NCBI RefSeq assembly: GCF_030867145.1
Contig: NC_134441.1
Location: forward strand, 2,544,958-2,608,957
Source of the DNA: Opisthocomus hoazin
Taxonomy: Eukaryota; Chordata; Aves; Opisthocomiformes; Opisthocomidae
Direction of reading: 5' to 3'
DNA length: 64,000 nt
Positions within the stretch are counted from its first letter, which is position 1, and each line of letters begins with the position of its first letter. The translations under genes and the position numbers were made by a program. Shown in pieces: positions 1 through 12,002 of this stretch. The notes beneath the pieces are model-generated. The model searched no databases. It was not told the origin of the DNA and saw only the letters and a list, made by a program, of their open reading frames with translations.

Positions 1-106
1 GCGGGCAGCGGGGCAGCCGGCTCGTGGATTTATTGACCCCCCCCCCCCTCGTCTGCGGTGGGGGGGCTTTGGGGGGGCTTTGGGGCGCGCCGCGGCGTCT
101 CGGGGT

Positions 107-3100
107 TCAGACCACCTTGTTGCAGATGGTGCCCAGCTCCTCGATCTCGCACTGCACCTCGTCCCCTCGCTGCCGGCGGCACGGGGACGGTGACGGCGTG
201 AGGACCCCCACGGGGGTCCTTCATCTCCCCCCTGCCCCCCCCCCGCCATTCCCCTCACCTTGAGAAACACGGGGGGCTTCTGAAAGACCCCCACGCCGGG
301 AGGGGTTCCCGTCAGCAAGATGTCCCCGGGGACCAGCGTGACGAAGCTGGGGAGGGGGACGCGGGGGTGTCAGCTGTGGCCCCCCACCCCCCCCACTCAC
401 CGAGACCCCCCGGGACCCCCCCCCGTCACCCACCGGGAGACCCAGGCGACGAGCTGGGGCAGGGGGAAGAGGAGCTGGCGGGTGCTGCTGTCCTGCATCA
501 GCCGCCCGTTGACGCTGCAGCGGATCCGCAGGTTGTGGACGTCTGCGGGGACGGAGGGGACGCGTGGCAGCGGGGAGGGGGACGCGGGGACACCCCCCCC
601 GACCCCGTCCACAGCCCTGTTGTCACCTGCCACCGCCTCCTTGGTGACCAGGGCCGGGCCCAGGGGACAGAAGGTGTCGAAGGTTTTGCCCAGCAGCCAC
701 TGCCGCCCGTTGCGGCCCTGCCAGTCGCGGGCGCTGACGTCGTTGGCCACCGTGAAGCCCGCGACGTGGTCCAGGGCCACCGGCTCCTGGGGGGGCACGG
801 GGACCCCGTGAACCGGGGGGGGGGACACAGAGACCCCAGGGCCACTGACTCCGTGGGGGGGGATGAGGGGGACCCGCTGAACCGGGGTGGGGAGGATGCA
901 GAGACCCCAGTGTCAGTGGCTCCTTGGGGGGGGGCACAAGGGGGACCCACTGAACCGGGGTGGGGGGACACCGAGACCCCAGTGCCACTGACTCCTTGGG
1001 GGGGGCACAAGGGGGATCCGCTGAACCAGGGTGGGGGGGACACAGAGACCCCAGTGCCCCTGACTCCTTCAGGGGGGACAAGGGGGACCTGCTGAACCAG
1101 GGTGGGGGGATGCAGAGACCCCAGTGCTGCCAAATCCTTGGGGGGGGGGGACAGTGGGGACCTGGTGAACTGGGGTGGGGGGACACTGAGACCCCAGTGC
1201 CACTGACTCCTTAGATGGGGAGGGACACACAAGGGGGACCTGCTGAACTGGGGGGACACACACACACATAGAGACCCCAGGGCCACCGACTCCTTGGGGG
1301 GGGGGGACAAGGGGGACCCACTGAACCAGGGTGGGGGGACTCAGAGACCCCAGGGCCACCAACTCCTTCAGGGGGGACAACGGGGACCTGCTGAACTGGG
1401 ATGGGGGGACACCGAGACCCCCATGCCACTGACTCCTTGGGGGGGGGCAAGGGGGACGCAGAAACCCCACTGCCGCCGAATACTTGGGGGGGAGAACAAC
1501 GGGGACCTGCTGAACTGAGGGGGGGGGGGACACAGAGACCCCAGTGCCACTGACTCCTTGGGGGGGGACACAAGGGGGACCCACTGAACCAGGGTGGGGG
1601 GGATGCAGAGACCCCAGTGCTGCTGAATACTTGGGTGGGGGGGGGACACAACAGGGACCCGCTGAACCGAGGTGGGGGGGGACACAGAGACCCCAGGGCC
1701 ACCGACTCCGTGGGGGGGGATGAGGGGGACCCGCTGAACCAGGGTGGGGAGGATGCAGAGACCCCAGTGTCAGTGGCTCCTTGGGGGGGGGCAAGGGGGA
1801 CCCAATGAACTGGGGTGGGGGGGACACCGAGACCCCAGTGCCACTGACTCCTTTAGGGGGGACAAGGGGGACCTGCTGAACCAGGGTGGGGGGATGCAGA
1901 GACCCCAGTGCTGCCAAATCCTTGGGGGGGGGGGACAGTGGGGACCTGGTGAACTGGGGTGGGGGGACACTGAGACCCCAGTGCCACTGACTCCTTAGAT
2001 GGGGAGGGACACACAAGGGGGACCTGCTGAACTGGGGGGGACACACACACATAGAGACCCCAGGGCCACCAACTCCTTGGCGGGGGGACAAGGGGGACCC
2101 ACTGAACCAGGGTGGGGGGACTCAGAGACCCCAGGGCCACCGACTCCTTCAGGGGGGACAACGGGGACCTGCTGAACTGGGATGGGGGGGACACCGAGAC
2201 CCCCATGCCACTGACTCCTTGGGGGGGGGCAAGGGGGACGCAGAAACCCCACTGCCGCCGAATACTTGGGGGGGAGGACAACGGGGACCTGCTGAACTGG
2301 GGGGGGGGGACACAGAGACCCCAGTGCCACTGACTCCTTGGGGGGGGACACAAGGGGGACCCACTGAACCAGGCTAGGGGGGATGCAGAGACCCCAGTGC
2401 TGCTGAATACTTGGGTGGGGGGGGACACAACAGGGACCCGCTGAACCGAGGTGGGGGGGGACACAGAGACCCCAGTGCCACTGACTCCTTGGGGGGAGCA
2501 CAAGGGGGATCCGATGAACCAGGGTGGGGGGGGATGCAGAGACCCCAGTGCCGCTGACTCCTTGGGGAGGGCACAAGGGGGACCCACTGAACGGGGGTGG
2601 GGGGACACCGAGACCCCAGTGTCACTGGCTCCTTGGGGGGGGGACAAGGGGGACCCACTGAACCGGGGTGGGGGGGACACAGAGACCCCAGTGCCGCCGA
2701 CTCCTTGGAGGGGGGGGCACAAGGGGGACCCACTGAATCGGGGTGGGGGGGACATAGAGACCCCAGGGCCACTGACTCCTTGGGGAAGGGGGAGAAGGGG
2801 GACCCGCTGACCGGGGGTGGGGGGGACACCGAGACCCCAGCCTCACGGAGGGGGGGACAGCAGGGGGGTTACCTCGATGTGCCGCCCCTTCTTCCCGATG
2901 ATGGCGGCCAGCTCCACCTCCCAGTCCACCTCCTGCGGGGAGACAAGCGGGGTGCTGGGGGGGGCTGGGAGGGCCCGCACCCCTTTTTTTTGGGGGGGGG
3001 GGGGGTTACTCACGCTGCTCTCCTCGGGGTGCACGATGTCGTCGAAGGGCCCGGTGACGGCGCTGGGGAACTTGCTGAAGATGATGGGCTCGGCGGGGAC

Positions 3101-4812
3101 GCGGGCGCCCTGCTCCCGGCAGTGGTCGCGGTAGTTGAGCCCCACGCAGATCACCTTCTGGGGGTCCCCGACGGGCGCCAGCAGCCGCACCGTCCCCCGC
3201 GGCACCCGGTGCCGGCCCGAGTCCAGCGCCCTGCGGGGTCGGGGGCCAGCGTCACCGCCGCGCTGGGACCCCCCACCCACCCGGCTTCGCTCAGTGGTAC
3301 CTGCCTGCATGTGGTGGCACCCACCTTCGCGCGGTGGCACCCACCTTCACGTGGTGGCACCCACCTGCACGCGGTGGCACCCACCTTCACGCGGTGGCAC
3401 CCACCTGCACGCGGTGGCACCCACCTTCGCGTGGCGGCACCCACCTTCGTGTGGTGGCACCCACCTTCACGCGGCGGCACCCACCTGCACATGGTGGCAC
3501 CCACCTTCACGTGGTGGCACCCACCTTCACGCGGTGGCACCCACCTTCACGCGGTGGCACCCACCTGCACGCGGTGGCACCCACCTTGGCGTGGTGGCAC
3601 CCACCTGCATGTGGTGGCACCCACCTTCACGCGGCGGCACCCACCTGCACATGGTGGCACCCACCTTCACGCGGTGGCACCCACCTTGGCGTGGTGGCAC
3701 CCACCTTCACACGGTGGCACCCACCTTCAGGCAGTGGCACCCCCCTGCACGCGGCGGCACCAACCTTCATGTGGTGGCACCCACCTGCACGCGGTGGCAC
3801 CCACCTTCACGCGGTGGCACCCACCTGCACGCGGTGGCACCCACCTGCACATGGTGGCACCCACCTGCACGCGGTGGCACCCACCTGCACGCGGTGGCAC
3901 CCACCTGCACATGGTGGCACCCCCCTGCACGCGGCGGCACCAACCTTCATGTGGCGGCACCCACCTTGGCGTGGTGGCACCCACCTTCGCGTGGCGGCAC
4001 CCACCTTCGTGTGGTGGCACCCACCTGCACACGGTGGCACCCACCTGCACATGGTGGCACCCACCTTTGCGCGGTGGCACCCACCTTCGCGGGGTGGCAC
4101 CCACCTGTACGTGGTGGCACCCACCTTTGCTCAGTGGCACCCACCTTCACACGGTGGCACCCACCTTCACGCGGTGGCACCCACCTTCACTCAGTGGCAC
4201 CCACCTGCACATGGTGGCACCCACCTTCACGCGGTGGCACCCACCTTCACTCAGTGGCACCCACCTGCACATGGTGGCACCCACCTTCACGCGATGGCAC
4301 CCACCTGCACGTGGTGGCACCCACCTGCACACGGTGGCACCCACCTTCGCGTGGTGGCACCCACCTTCACGCGGTGGCACCCACCTTCGCGTGGTGGCAC
4401 CCACCTTGGCGTGGTGGCACCCACCTTCGCGTGGTGGCACCCACCTTCACATGGTGGCACCCACCTTCGCGGGGTGGCACCCACCTGCACGTGGTGGCAC
4501 CCACCTTCGCGGGGTGGCACCCACCTTCACGCGGTGGCACCCACCTGCACGCGGTGGCACCCACCTTGGCGTGGTGGCACCCACCTTCACGCGGTGGCAC
4601 CCACCTTGGCGTGGTGGCACCCACCTTTGCGCGGCGGCCAGGCCGCTGGGGCCGCTCTCCAGGAAGGCTCGCATGGAGCGGGGCAGCCCCGGCTCGGCCG
4701 CGGTCAGGTCCACCACGTCCCCCCCGATCCCTTCTTCCAGCCCCAGGCGGGGCTCGGGACCCCCGGCCCCCCGGAACCGCACCAGCCGCATGGCCCCCGC
4801 CAGCCGCTGCAT
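107..4812 (-). CDS. FAHD2A: FAHD2, fumarylacetoacetate hydrolase domain-containing protein 2
   Basis: Member of the fumarylacetoacetate hydrolase-like fold; substrate of vertebrate FAHD2 proteins is not firmly established. Coding exons in transcript order: 4812-4625, 3230-3014, 2932-2873, 786-627, 542-434, 346-259, 169-107, all with GT-AG borders and compatible phases, giving 294 aa (287 aa from the second ATG at 4791-4789). Recognisable blocks are [106 protein letters not shown] and the C-terminus [19 protein letters not shown]. The ExE/D metal-ligand region of the family falls in [13 protein letters not shown] at 4821-4819 just upstream of the first ATG could be an acceptor, so an upstream exon coding a mitochondrial leader, as in human, may exist nearer the CpG island at 6.3-6.6 kb. 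Single-copy versus A/B identity cannot be told here. Confidence 0.93.
820..2860. repeat. ~73-bp minisatellite in FAHD2 intron, with higher-order structure
   Basis: Roughly 27 units of about 73 bp, each with a G-run, a CACTGACTCCTTGG-like core, a GACC(C/T)(A/G)CTGAAC core and CAGAGACCCCAG. The block also repeats at a larger scale: marker variants such as CTCCTTAGATGGGG (about 1207 and 1991) and GCCGCCGAATACTTGG (about 1472 and 2253) recur at about 784 bp. Occupies the whole intron between the exons at 627-786 and 2873-2932. No stop codons in several frames, so long spurious ORFs arise. Confidence 0.95.
3301..4624. repeat. 20-bp minisatellite abutting a FAHD2 splice donor
   Basis: About 66 tandem copies of GGTGGCACCCACCTTCACGC with no visible indel across the array, so the register is kept for 1.3 kb. 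Variation sits in the last seven bases (TTCACGC, TGCACGC, TTCGCGT, TTGGCGT, TGCACAT). Each unit contains an inverted repeat GGTGG-CAC-CCACC. Read on the transcribed (minus) strand each unit contains AAGGTGGGTGCC or a close variant, identical in type to the true exon-intron junction at 4625/4624. The array ends exactly at that exon. Confidence 0.97.
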
Positions 4813-4829
4813 CCGCGTCTGCCGGGGCA

Positions 4830-6195
4830 CCGGAGCGTCGGGATCCAGCGCCCAGCGGATCCCGGCACCGGCCGTGGCGCCCACCCTGGGTTTTGCCCCC
4901 TGTGGATGGGTCCCTCCCGTGCAGGGGGGATCCCTGGATCCAGGGGGGGGGCAGATGCCAGCGTGGGGCAGACTGGGGACAGCGGATCCCACCCAGCGGG
5001 GCAGATCCCAGCCCCGATCCCTGGGATGGCAGCAGATCCCTCCCGCGGCAGGGAGCGGATCCCGGCACAGGACGGATCTGGGGGGGATGGGATTCCCTGC
5101 CCCCCCCCGGGCAGACCACCTGATCCCACACAGCGCAGGTCCTGGGGGGTCCCCACAGCCCCGATCCCGGGGATCCCCCCGATCCCGCACAACCCCAGTC
5201 CCGGGGGCTCCCCCCGATCCCGCGCAGTGGGGATCCCTGGGAGATTCCCTCTCGTGGGCCCGCATAGCCCTGATCCCGGGGATCCCCCCCCCCCAGCTCC
5301 CACACAGTCTTGAGCCCCAGGATCCCCCCAGTCCCACAGGATCCCCCCCCCCAGATCCTGCACTGCTCCGATCCCACAGGAACCCCACCCCCCCGCCCCA
5401 ACCCTGCTCAGCCCAATGCCAGGGATCCCCCGATCCCAAAGGATCCCCCCGATCCCTCACAGCCCCAGACCCAGGAGATCCCCCCCCAATCCCTCACAGC
5501 CCTGATCCCAGGGGATCCCCCTGATCCCAGGGGACCCCCTGATCCCGCACAGCCCCAGCCCTGGGGGATCCCCCCCTGACCCTGCTCAGCCCTGATCCCA
5601 AGGGACTCCCCGATCCCACACAGCCCCGATCCCAGGGACCCTCAGATCCCAGGGCCCCCCCCGATCCTGCACAGCCCCAATCCCAGGGGACCCCCCGATC
5701 CCTCACAGCCCTGATCCTAGGGGATTCACCCCGATCCCAAGAGACCCCCTGTTCCTGCACAGCCCCGATCCCAGGGGACCCCCTGATCCCAAGAGATTCC
5801 CCCAATCCCATACAGCCACGATCCCAGGGACCCTCAAATCCCAGGGGACCCCCTCTGATCCCTCACAGCCCCGATCCCAGGGGATCCCCCCGATGCCAAG
5901 AGACCCCCCCCCAATCCCGCACAGCCCTGATCCCAGGGGATCCCCCATATCCCAGGGGGCTCCCCCGATCCCAGGGGACCCCCACATCCCAGGGGATCCC
6001 CCCGATCCCACACAGCCCTGATCCCAGGGGATCCCCCCGATCCCAGAGATCCCCCTGATCCCAGGGGACGCTCAGATCCCAGGGGACCCCCCCTGATCCC
6101 TCACAGCCCCGATCCCAGGGACCCCCCCGACCCCAGGGGATTCCCCCCAATCCCTCACAGCCCCAGACCCGGGGAATCCCCCCCCGCCCGATCCC
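4830..6195. repeat. GATCCC-rich irregular repeat in FAHD2 5' region
   Basis: A degenerate array built on GATCCCAGGGGATCCCCC and CACAGCCCCGATCCC phrases, unit length irregular around 20-50 bp, densest from about 5100 to 6190. It lies between the first recognised FAHD2 coding exon and the CpG island at 6.3-6.6 kb, so it is probably intron 1 or 5' flank. No protein signal of its own. Confidence 0.85.
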
Positions 6196-6289
6196 GCGGT
6201 GCCCGGACCCGGCGGTGGGGGGGCAGAGGGGATTCCCCGATCCGGGTGGGGGGGGAGGGGGGCACAGGGGATCCCCGGTGCCACCTGCG

Positions 6290-6660
6290 TCACGTGCCGC
6301 GTCACTCCCCTCCCGGCACGCGCCGACCCCGCGGCCACCAGCCCGAAGGTCTCCGCGCCGAGTCCCCGCCCCCCCCTCGGGCCGACCAATGCGAGCTCGG
6401 AGGGGGCGGGGCCTCCGCGGCGGCGCAGCCAATGACAGCCGGCAGCGCTCGGCCAGCCGGAGGGGCGGGGCGGCAGGCGGCGTTGCTAGGATACGGGGAG
6501 CGGCCGCCATGACAGCGCCGCGCCGCCATGACAGGGCCGCCATGACGGCGCCGAGGCCGGGAGCGGCGGAGCCCCGGGCCGGGAGCGAGCCGGGCCGAGG
6601 CGGCTGCTTCTCACCTGGATTGCACGGAAAGGCGCGAGTGGGTGAGCGAGCGACGGGCGG
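6290..6660. promoter_or_regulatory. CpG island promoter, probably FAHD2
   Basis: Very CpG-dense stretch with CCAAT boxes at 6386-6390 and 6429-6433, an intervening GC box (GGGGCGGGGCC, near 6402) and several GCCGCCATGAC repeats around 6507-6545. Position fits the FAHD2 transcription start on the minus strand. On the minus strand an open frame beginning near 6510 has an Arg/Ala/Leu-rich, acid-poor start that could be a mitochondrial leader, but it is not joined convincingly to the downstream exons. Confidence 0.55.
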
Positions 6661-6899
6661 CGGCGGCGGGGTGGGCCGGGCCGGGGCGGGGGGCCGGCCG
6701 GGGCCTGCCTGAGGTGCGGCCTGGCCTCCGCGGCCCGGTCGTGAGGAGAAATAAACGCAGAAATAACCCGAATTCCCTCAGTAACCGCCGCGATCGCTCC
6801 CCGCCGCTCAGGGCCACCCTCGCCGGCCCCCCCGGAGCCGTCGCTTCCCCCTCGGCTGGGCGGGCGCCGCGTTGCCATCCCCGCATCGTCGCCATTTGG

Positions 6900-6905
6900 T
6901 TTATT
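6900..6905 (-). other. Polyadenylation signal, KCNIP3
   Basis: AATAAA on the minus strand (TTTATT on plus), about 370 bp beyond the KCNIP3 stop codon. The stretch 6906-7275 is therefore the likely 3'UTR. Confidence 0.6.
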
Positions 6906-7275
6906 TAGAAAAGAAACCCCTCCCCCCCTCACTCCTGCGACCGCCGGAGGGGAGGGGGGGGCCTCTCCCGTGGGTCCCCCCCGTAGGCGCCGTGCTTGGC
7001 GTTGGCCTTCGGCAGCGGCCGTTTCGTGGAGGGCCCGGCCCCGGGGGGAAAGGGGGTCCGGGATCCTCGCTTCGGGGGGGGTCTGCACCCCCCGGAATGG
7101 GCCCGTCGCCCGGGGAGGGCTCGGGCAGAACCGTCCGTGCGTCTCCGCGCCCCTCGTCACCGCCGTGCCGGGAGCCCGGCGGATTGTTTGCTGCTTTTCT
7201 GTTTAACCTCTCGTTTTTCTGAAATGGTAGGAAAAAAAGTTCCCCTCGGGCGCTGGCGGGGCCGGGTCCCGGGCG

Positions 7276-10200
7276 CTAGATCACGTTCTCGAAGATCTTC
7301 ATGGAGCTCATGATGTCCTGGTCCTGGCCGGGGCGGGGGGGGAGAGGTCAGAGCCCCCTCGGTGCCTCCCTCCCGCCAGCCGCGGGGTGACCGGAGCTGC
7401 CGTCCCCTGCCTCTCCCCATCCCCCTCCCAACCCAGCGCGTGGTTTGGGGCTGTGACGAGGAGCGGGGTGACGGCTCGGAGGCCTGGCAGCGAGGAGGAG
7501 GAGGACGGCGGCCATGCCGAAGCCCCCCCCCCATCTGAACTCCTCACCTTCTGGCACGTCTCCAGGAACTCCTCGAAGGTCACCACGCCGTCGCCGTTCC
7601 TGTCCATCTTCTGCGAGGGAGCAGCGGGGGGGGGTCGGTGGGGATGTCCCCGTGACACCCCGGCATCGGTGGCCGCTGGGAGGGGACGCGGGGGCCGGTC
7701 TCACCTGGAAGAAGAGCTCCACGTGCTCGGCGGGCGCACTGTCCCTCAGGGTGGGCTGGGTGCAGCGTCCCATCATGTCGTAGATGGACTTCATGATCTC
7801 CAGCATCTCCTGCGAGGGGACAGGGTGACAAGAACCCTCCCAACGAGCGCACCAGCGGCCGCCGGCACCCGTTCCCACCGTCCCCGTCCCTCTCCGGGTG
7901 TCCCCCGCGACGCTCCCACCCTGCCCAGCCCCCCAAGTCCCCGTCCCCCCTCCCCGTGTCACCTCCTTGGTGATGTAGCCGTCTTTATTAATATCATAGA
8001 GGTTGAAAGCCCACTCCAGCTTCTGCCGCACCGTCCCCCGCAGCAAGACGGAGAGCCCGACGACAAAATCCTGCCGAGGAACCGCGGCCGTGAGCGGTGA
8101 CGTCCCACCCCGGGCTCGGACCCGGGTCCCGTCCCCCGCCCGGCGCGGCCGTTCGCCCCCCTCCATCAGTGCCGCGGCGCTGCCATCGATCGCGGGTCGC
8201 CCCGGGGGAATTTTTTCCTATTGATCCCGTTTCTATTCTTGCTCGGCGCTATTTTTAATCACCACGGGGTAAAACCACCCCCCCCCGCCGCCGGCCGCCC
8301 GTGCCGCAGTGCCTGGAACTCTCCCGGCACCGGCTCCCGCCGCCGTCGAAGACGCCGAAGATTTTGGCCGTCGCCGCGCCGAGCTTTTATCCGAGGAGGA
8401 AGATCTGATGAATCACGCCGCTGGGCACGCCGACAGCCGCCGGCGGCTCGGGGAACACGGTGCCGGCACGGTTTTTCCCGGCGAGAAGCCGGGCGCGGCG
8501 CCGGGAACGCTCACCTGGAAGCAGAGAGCCCCGTTGCGGTCGGCGTCGAAGGCGTCGAACAAGAAGTGGGCGTAGGCGCTGGCGTCTGCGAGGGGAGGAA
8601 GGCGGCGGCCGGTGAAGCTTCCCCGGAGCCCGGCACGCGCCCGGATCGGGATTTGGCGGCGTCGCCGGACGCGGCCCCCCCGGGGCAGCCTCGGGACCCC
8701 CCCCCGACTCACCGCCTTGGGGGAAGAACTGTGCGTAGATGAGCTTGAAGGTCTCCTCGTCCACCAGGCCGCTGGGACACTCCTGGGGAGGAGAGCGGGC
8801 GCCCGGTGAACCCCGGCTCTGCCGAAACCCGGCGCTGGGGGCCGCGGCGGGGGTCTTCCCCCCCCCCCAACTCACGTTCTTGAAGCCGCGGTAGAGGGAC
8901 TGCAGCTCCTTCTTGGTGAACTTGGTCTGCGCCAGCAGCTGCTCCAGCCCCTCGGGTTGGTGCCGGCCGGCCGGGAGCTCCAGCTCGGCGTCGCAGCTGT
9001 CTGCCGGGGGACGCCGGCAAAGACCCCCTCTCCGCGTCAGCCCGCGCTCCGTCCCACCCGGATCCCACCCTTCATAAAACCCAACCCCCCCCCCCCGATC
9101 TGATGCCGGACCCCCAAATTCCCCTCGTGCCGGGAGGAGAAGCGGGGAGCTCCAGGTTTCGCATCCCCAGGGAGAAGCCGGCGGTGCCGCCGACCCCGTG
9201 CGGCGCGTTCCCGGGGCGCGGAGCGTTCCGGAGCCGCCTCTCACCCCGACCCCGCTAATGCTCCCTCTCTCCCGCGCCCGGCCTGGCGGAAGGTAATTAA
9301 TAAATGATGCCTCATTAATAATTCCAGCTCGGGAAGCCCCCGCGGACCCGTTCAGCGCCGAGACGGGGAGATCGGGAACTTCGAGCCGGGAAAAGCGGCA
9401 CGGGGAGAGGCTCTGCCGTGCCGCAGCGGTAGGGACGCCCCGGGGAAGCCTGGGGTCCCCTGGGGGCTGCGGGGGGGGGCGGGTTGAACCCCCCCAGGAC
9501 CCGCCGAGCCGGGATTGCCGGGGTGGGAAGGGGCAGCGCCGAGCCCCTCCGCCCGGCTGGGCTGGGCTTGGGAGTGGGGGGCTCCAGCGGCCTGGCTCAG
9601 GGGGGTTTTGGGGGTCAGGGGGGGGTTTGGGGGGGTCTCAGCGTTGCGTCTCAGGGGATTTTGGGGGTCGGGGGGGGATTGGGGGCCTCAGCGTTGCATC
9701 TTAGGGGGGGTTGGGGGTCGGGGGGGCCTCAGCGTTGCATCTTGGGGGGGTTTTGGAGGTCGATGGGGTCTTGGGGGGCCTCAGCGTCGCATCTCAAGGG
9801 GGTTTTGGGGTTGATGGGGGCTCAGCGTCACATCCTGGGGGGGTTTAGGGGTCGGGGGGGGCGTGGGGGGCCTCAGTGTCCCATCTTGGAGGGGTTTTGG
9901 GGGTCGGAGGGGGGATTGGGTGGCACAGCGTCGCATCTTGGGGGGGGTTTGGGGTCGATGGGGGATGGGGGTCTCCGGGGTCCCGTCTCCAGGGGGTTTT
10001 GGGGGTCAGTCAGGGCTGGCATCGCCCCTCAGAAGGGGTCTGGGGGGCCCTCTGGACTGGGGGGGCCCCCAGCAGCCCCTCAGGGCCGTGCTTTGGGGGG
10101 GGCTCGGGGAAGGTCAGAGCAGGGCTGGGCCATGACGCGGCAAGGGCGAGGGGCAGGGTGGGGGGCACCCCCAGCCCCTCAGCCTTCACCCCCAAACCCC

Positions 10201-10466
10201 CCCCCCCCCAACCAAAGCACCTTTCCGCCCCCCCGGTGCCCACCCACAGGCCCAACAGGTCCAGTGGCGCGGGGAGGGGAAGGCTGGGGACACCCCGGGG
10301 TGGGGAGGGGGGGGGGGGCCTGAGATTAATTAATTGGAATTAATTAATGAAGGGGGGGGTTACCTTCGGCGGAGATGGGCTCCAGGATGCCGAACTGCTT
10401 GAGGACGGCGATGAAGAGGAGGATGACCACGGCCACGGCGCACAGCTCCATGCCCTGGATGCCCAT
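7276..10466 (-). CDS. KCNIP3: KCNIP3 (calsenilin/DREAM/KChIP3), membrane-anchored N-terminal isoform
   Basis: Neuronal calcium sensor of the KChIP family: accessory subunit of Kv4 channels, and in mammals also a presenilin partner and calcium-regulated DNA-binding repressor. Exons in transcript order: 10466-10364, 9000-8876, 8782-8713, 8585-8515, 8070-7963, 7809-7705, 7610-7548, 7323-7276. Lengths 125, 70, 71, 108, 105 and 63 match the standard KCNIP exon sizes and the sum is 693 nt, 230 aa. The first exon encodes [14 protein letters not shown] and a hydrophobic segment through [10 protein letters not shown], the transmembrane-type alternative N-terminus. Four EF-hand units follow; calcium loops are visible in [11 protein letters not shown] and [12 protein letters not shown]. 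The C-terminus is [13 protein letters not shown]. Adjacency to FAHD2 agrees with human 2q11 and supports KCNIP3 over other KCNIPs. The cytosolic isoform's first exon is not in this window. Confidence 0.95.
9590..10040. repeat. G-rich minisatellite in KCNIP3 intron 1
   Basis: About eight units of 45-60 bp with the phrase GCCTCAGCGTTGCATCTTGG followed by GGGGTTTTGGGGGTCGGGG. Transcript strand is C-rich. Entirely intronic. Confidence 0.9.
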
Positions 10467-10989
10467 GGCCGGTGCTGGCAGCGGGGGCGGGGGGGGGGGA
10501 AAGGGGGGGTGTCCCCCCACCCCCCCAACCCCAGACAAGCGGGGCACCCCGGGGTGGGGGTGAGGGTGGCGGCAGGCGGGTGCCGTCCCGGCGAGCGCCG
10601 CGCGTCCGTCCGTCCGTCCGTCCGGCCTGCCCTCCTCCCTTGGCACGCGCCCACGGCCCCCCCCCCCGCTGCGACGCAGGGGTTGTTTTCCATCTTTTTT
10701 CCCTTCCCCCCCCACCCCCCCAAAGGAGGCCGGGGGTGGCCCCCGCCCCCGCCCGCCGCCCCTCGAAGCACCCATGGGTGCCCCCATCCAAACCGGGGGG
10801 GCCCAAACTGGCGCAGGCCTTAAAAATGGGGGGGGGGGGGGAAGGGTTTGGTCCGTGCTCCCCCCCCCGGGAGGAGGCGGGTGGTAGCGGCCCCCCCCCC
10901 CTGGCTGGGTGCCCCATGGGGGGGGTAATTAGCGCCGGGGTGGCTAACGAGGATCCGTGGGGATGAGTAAGCAGGGGGGGCTCATGGGG

Positions 10990-11800
10990 GGGGGGGTGTC
11001 CCTGTCCCCAGGGTTGTCCTGTCCCCATGGCTGGCTGTCCCTGACCCCCCAGGGACATCATCCCCGGCCCCCCCACTGTCCCCGGCCCCGGGGACATCGT
11101 CCCTGTCCCCCTGAGTGTCCCTGTCCCCGTGGCCCCAGGACATTGTCCCTGTGGCCCCCCAGGGTGTCCCTGTCCTCATGACTCTGGGGACATTGTTCCT
11201 GTCCCCCCAGTGTCCCCATTCCTATGGCCCTGGGGACATTGTCCCTGTCCCACCAGTGTCCCTGTCCCCCCCAGGGTGTCCCTGTCCCCGTGACCCTGGG
11301 GACACGATCCCTGTCCTCCTGAGTGTCCCCATCCCTGTGCTCCCAGGACATTGTCCCTGTACCCCCGGGGTGTCCCTGTCCCCATGGCCCTGGGGACATT
11401 GTCCCTGTCCCCCCGTTCCCCTGAGTGTCCCTGTCCCCGTGGCCCCAGGACATTGTCCCTGTGGCCCCCCAGGGTGTCCCTGTCCTCATGACCCTGGGGA
11501 CATTGTTCCTGTCCCCCTGAGTGTCCCCATCCCTGTGGTCCGAGGACATCATCCCTGTCGCCCCCAGGGTGTCCCTGTCCCCATGACCCTGGGGACATTG
11601 TCCCTGTCCCCCTGCCCCCCCCAGGTGTGTCCCTGGCCCCCAAAGTGTCCCCGTCCCCCTGGGGTTTCCCCATCCCCATGGCCCTGGGGACATTGTCCCT
11701 GTCCCCGGAGTGTCCCCATCCCCACGGGGACATTGTCCCTGTCCCCCTGCCCCCCCGGTGTGTCCCCGTCCCCCCAAGCCCCAGGACATCGTCCCCGTCC
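10990..11800. repeat. GTCCC-rich minisatellite between KCNIP3 and COX5B
   Basis: Tandem units of roughly 40-50 bp built on TGTCCCTGTCCCCATG, CCCTGGGGACATTGTCCC and CCCCCAGGGTG. Sits between the KCNIP3 membrane-isoform exon and the COX5B promoter. Long open frames on both strands here are products of the repeat. Confidence 0.92.
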
Positions 11801-11814
11801 CCCCGCCCCGAGTG

Positions 11815-12002
11815 CCCCACATGGAGGGGCGGGGCCGCACCGCCGGGGCGGAGCTTCTGCCCACCCGGGGGGGCGTGGCATGTTGCTAAGGGCGGGGCTC
11901 TGGTGGCCGGGGGCGAGGCGCGCCCCGCCCAAGGGGCGTGTCCCCGCCGCCACTTCCGGTTCCGCCGCCGGAAGCGCTGCCGCTCCCCCGGCCGCCGCCG
12001 CC
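11815..12002 (+). promoter_or_regulatory. COX5B promoter with paired ETS (NRF-2/GABP) sites
   Basis: CpG-dense region directly before the COX5B ATG. Two oppositely oriented ETS cores are visible, CACTTCCGGT at 11951-11960 and CCGGAAG at 11968-11974. Paired GABP/NRF-2 sites near the start are a known feature of nuclear cytochrome oxidase subunit genes. No TATA box is visible. Confidence 0.7.

Noticed and set aside
2597-5524. Open frames of 659-975 codons across the FAHD2 20-bp array
   Set aside because: They are products of a stop-free 20-bp tandem repeat (20-residue period) and cross real splice sites of FAHD2 on the opposite strand; composition is pure repeat with no domain.
6630-7260. A separate gene in the CpG-rich stretch between FAHD2 and KCNIP3
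   Set aside because: Open frames on both strands are GC-driven and show no family match; the stretch is accounted for by the KCNIP3 3'UTR and the FAHD2 promoter.
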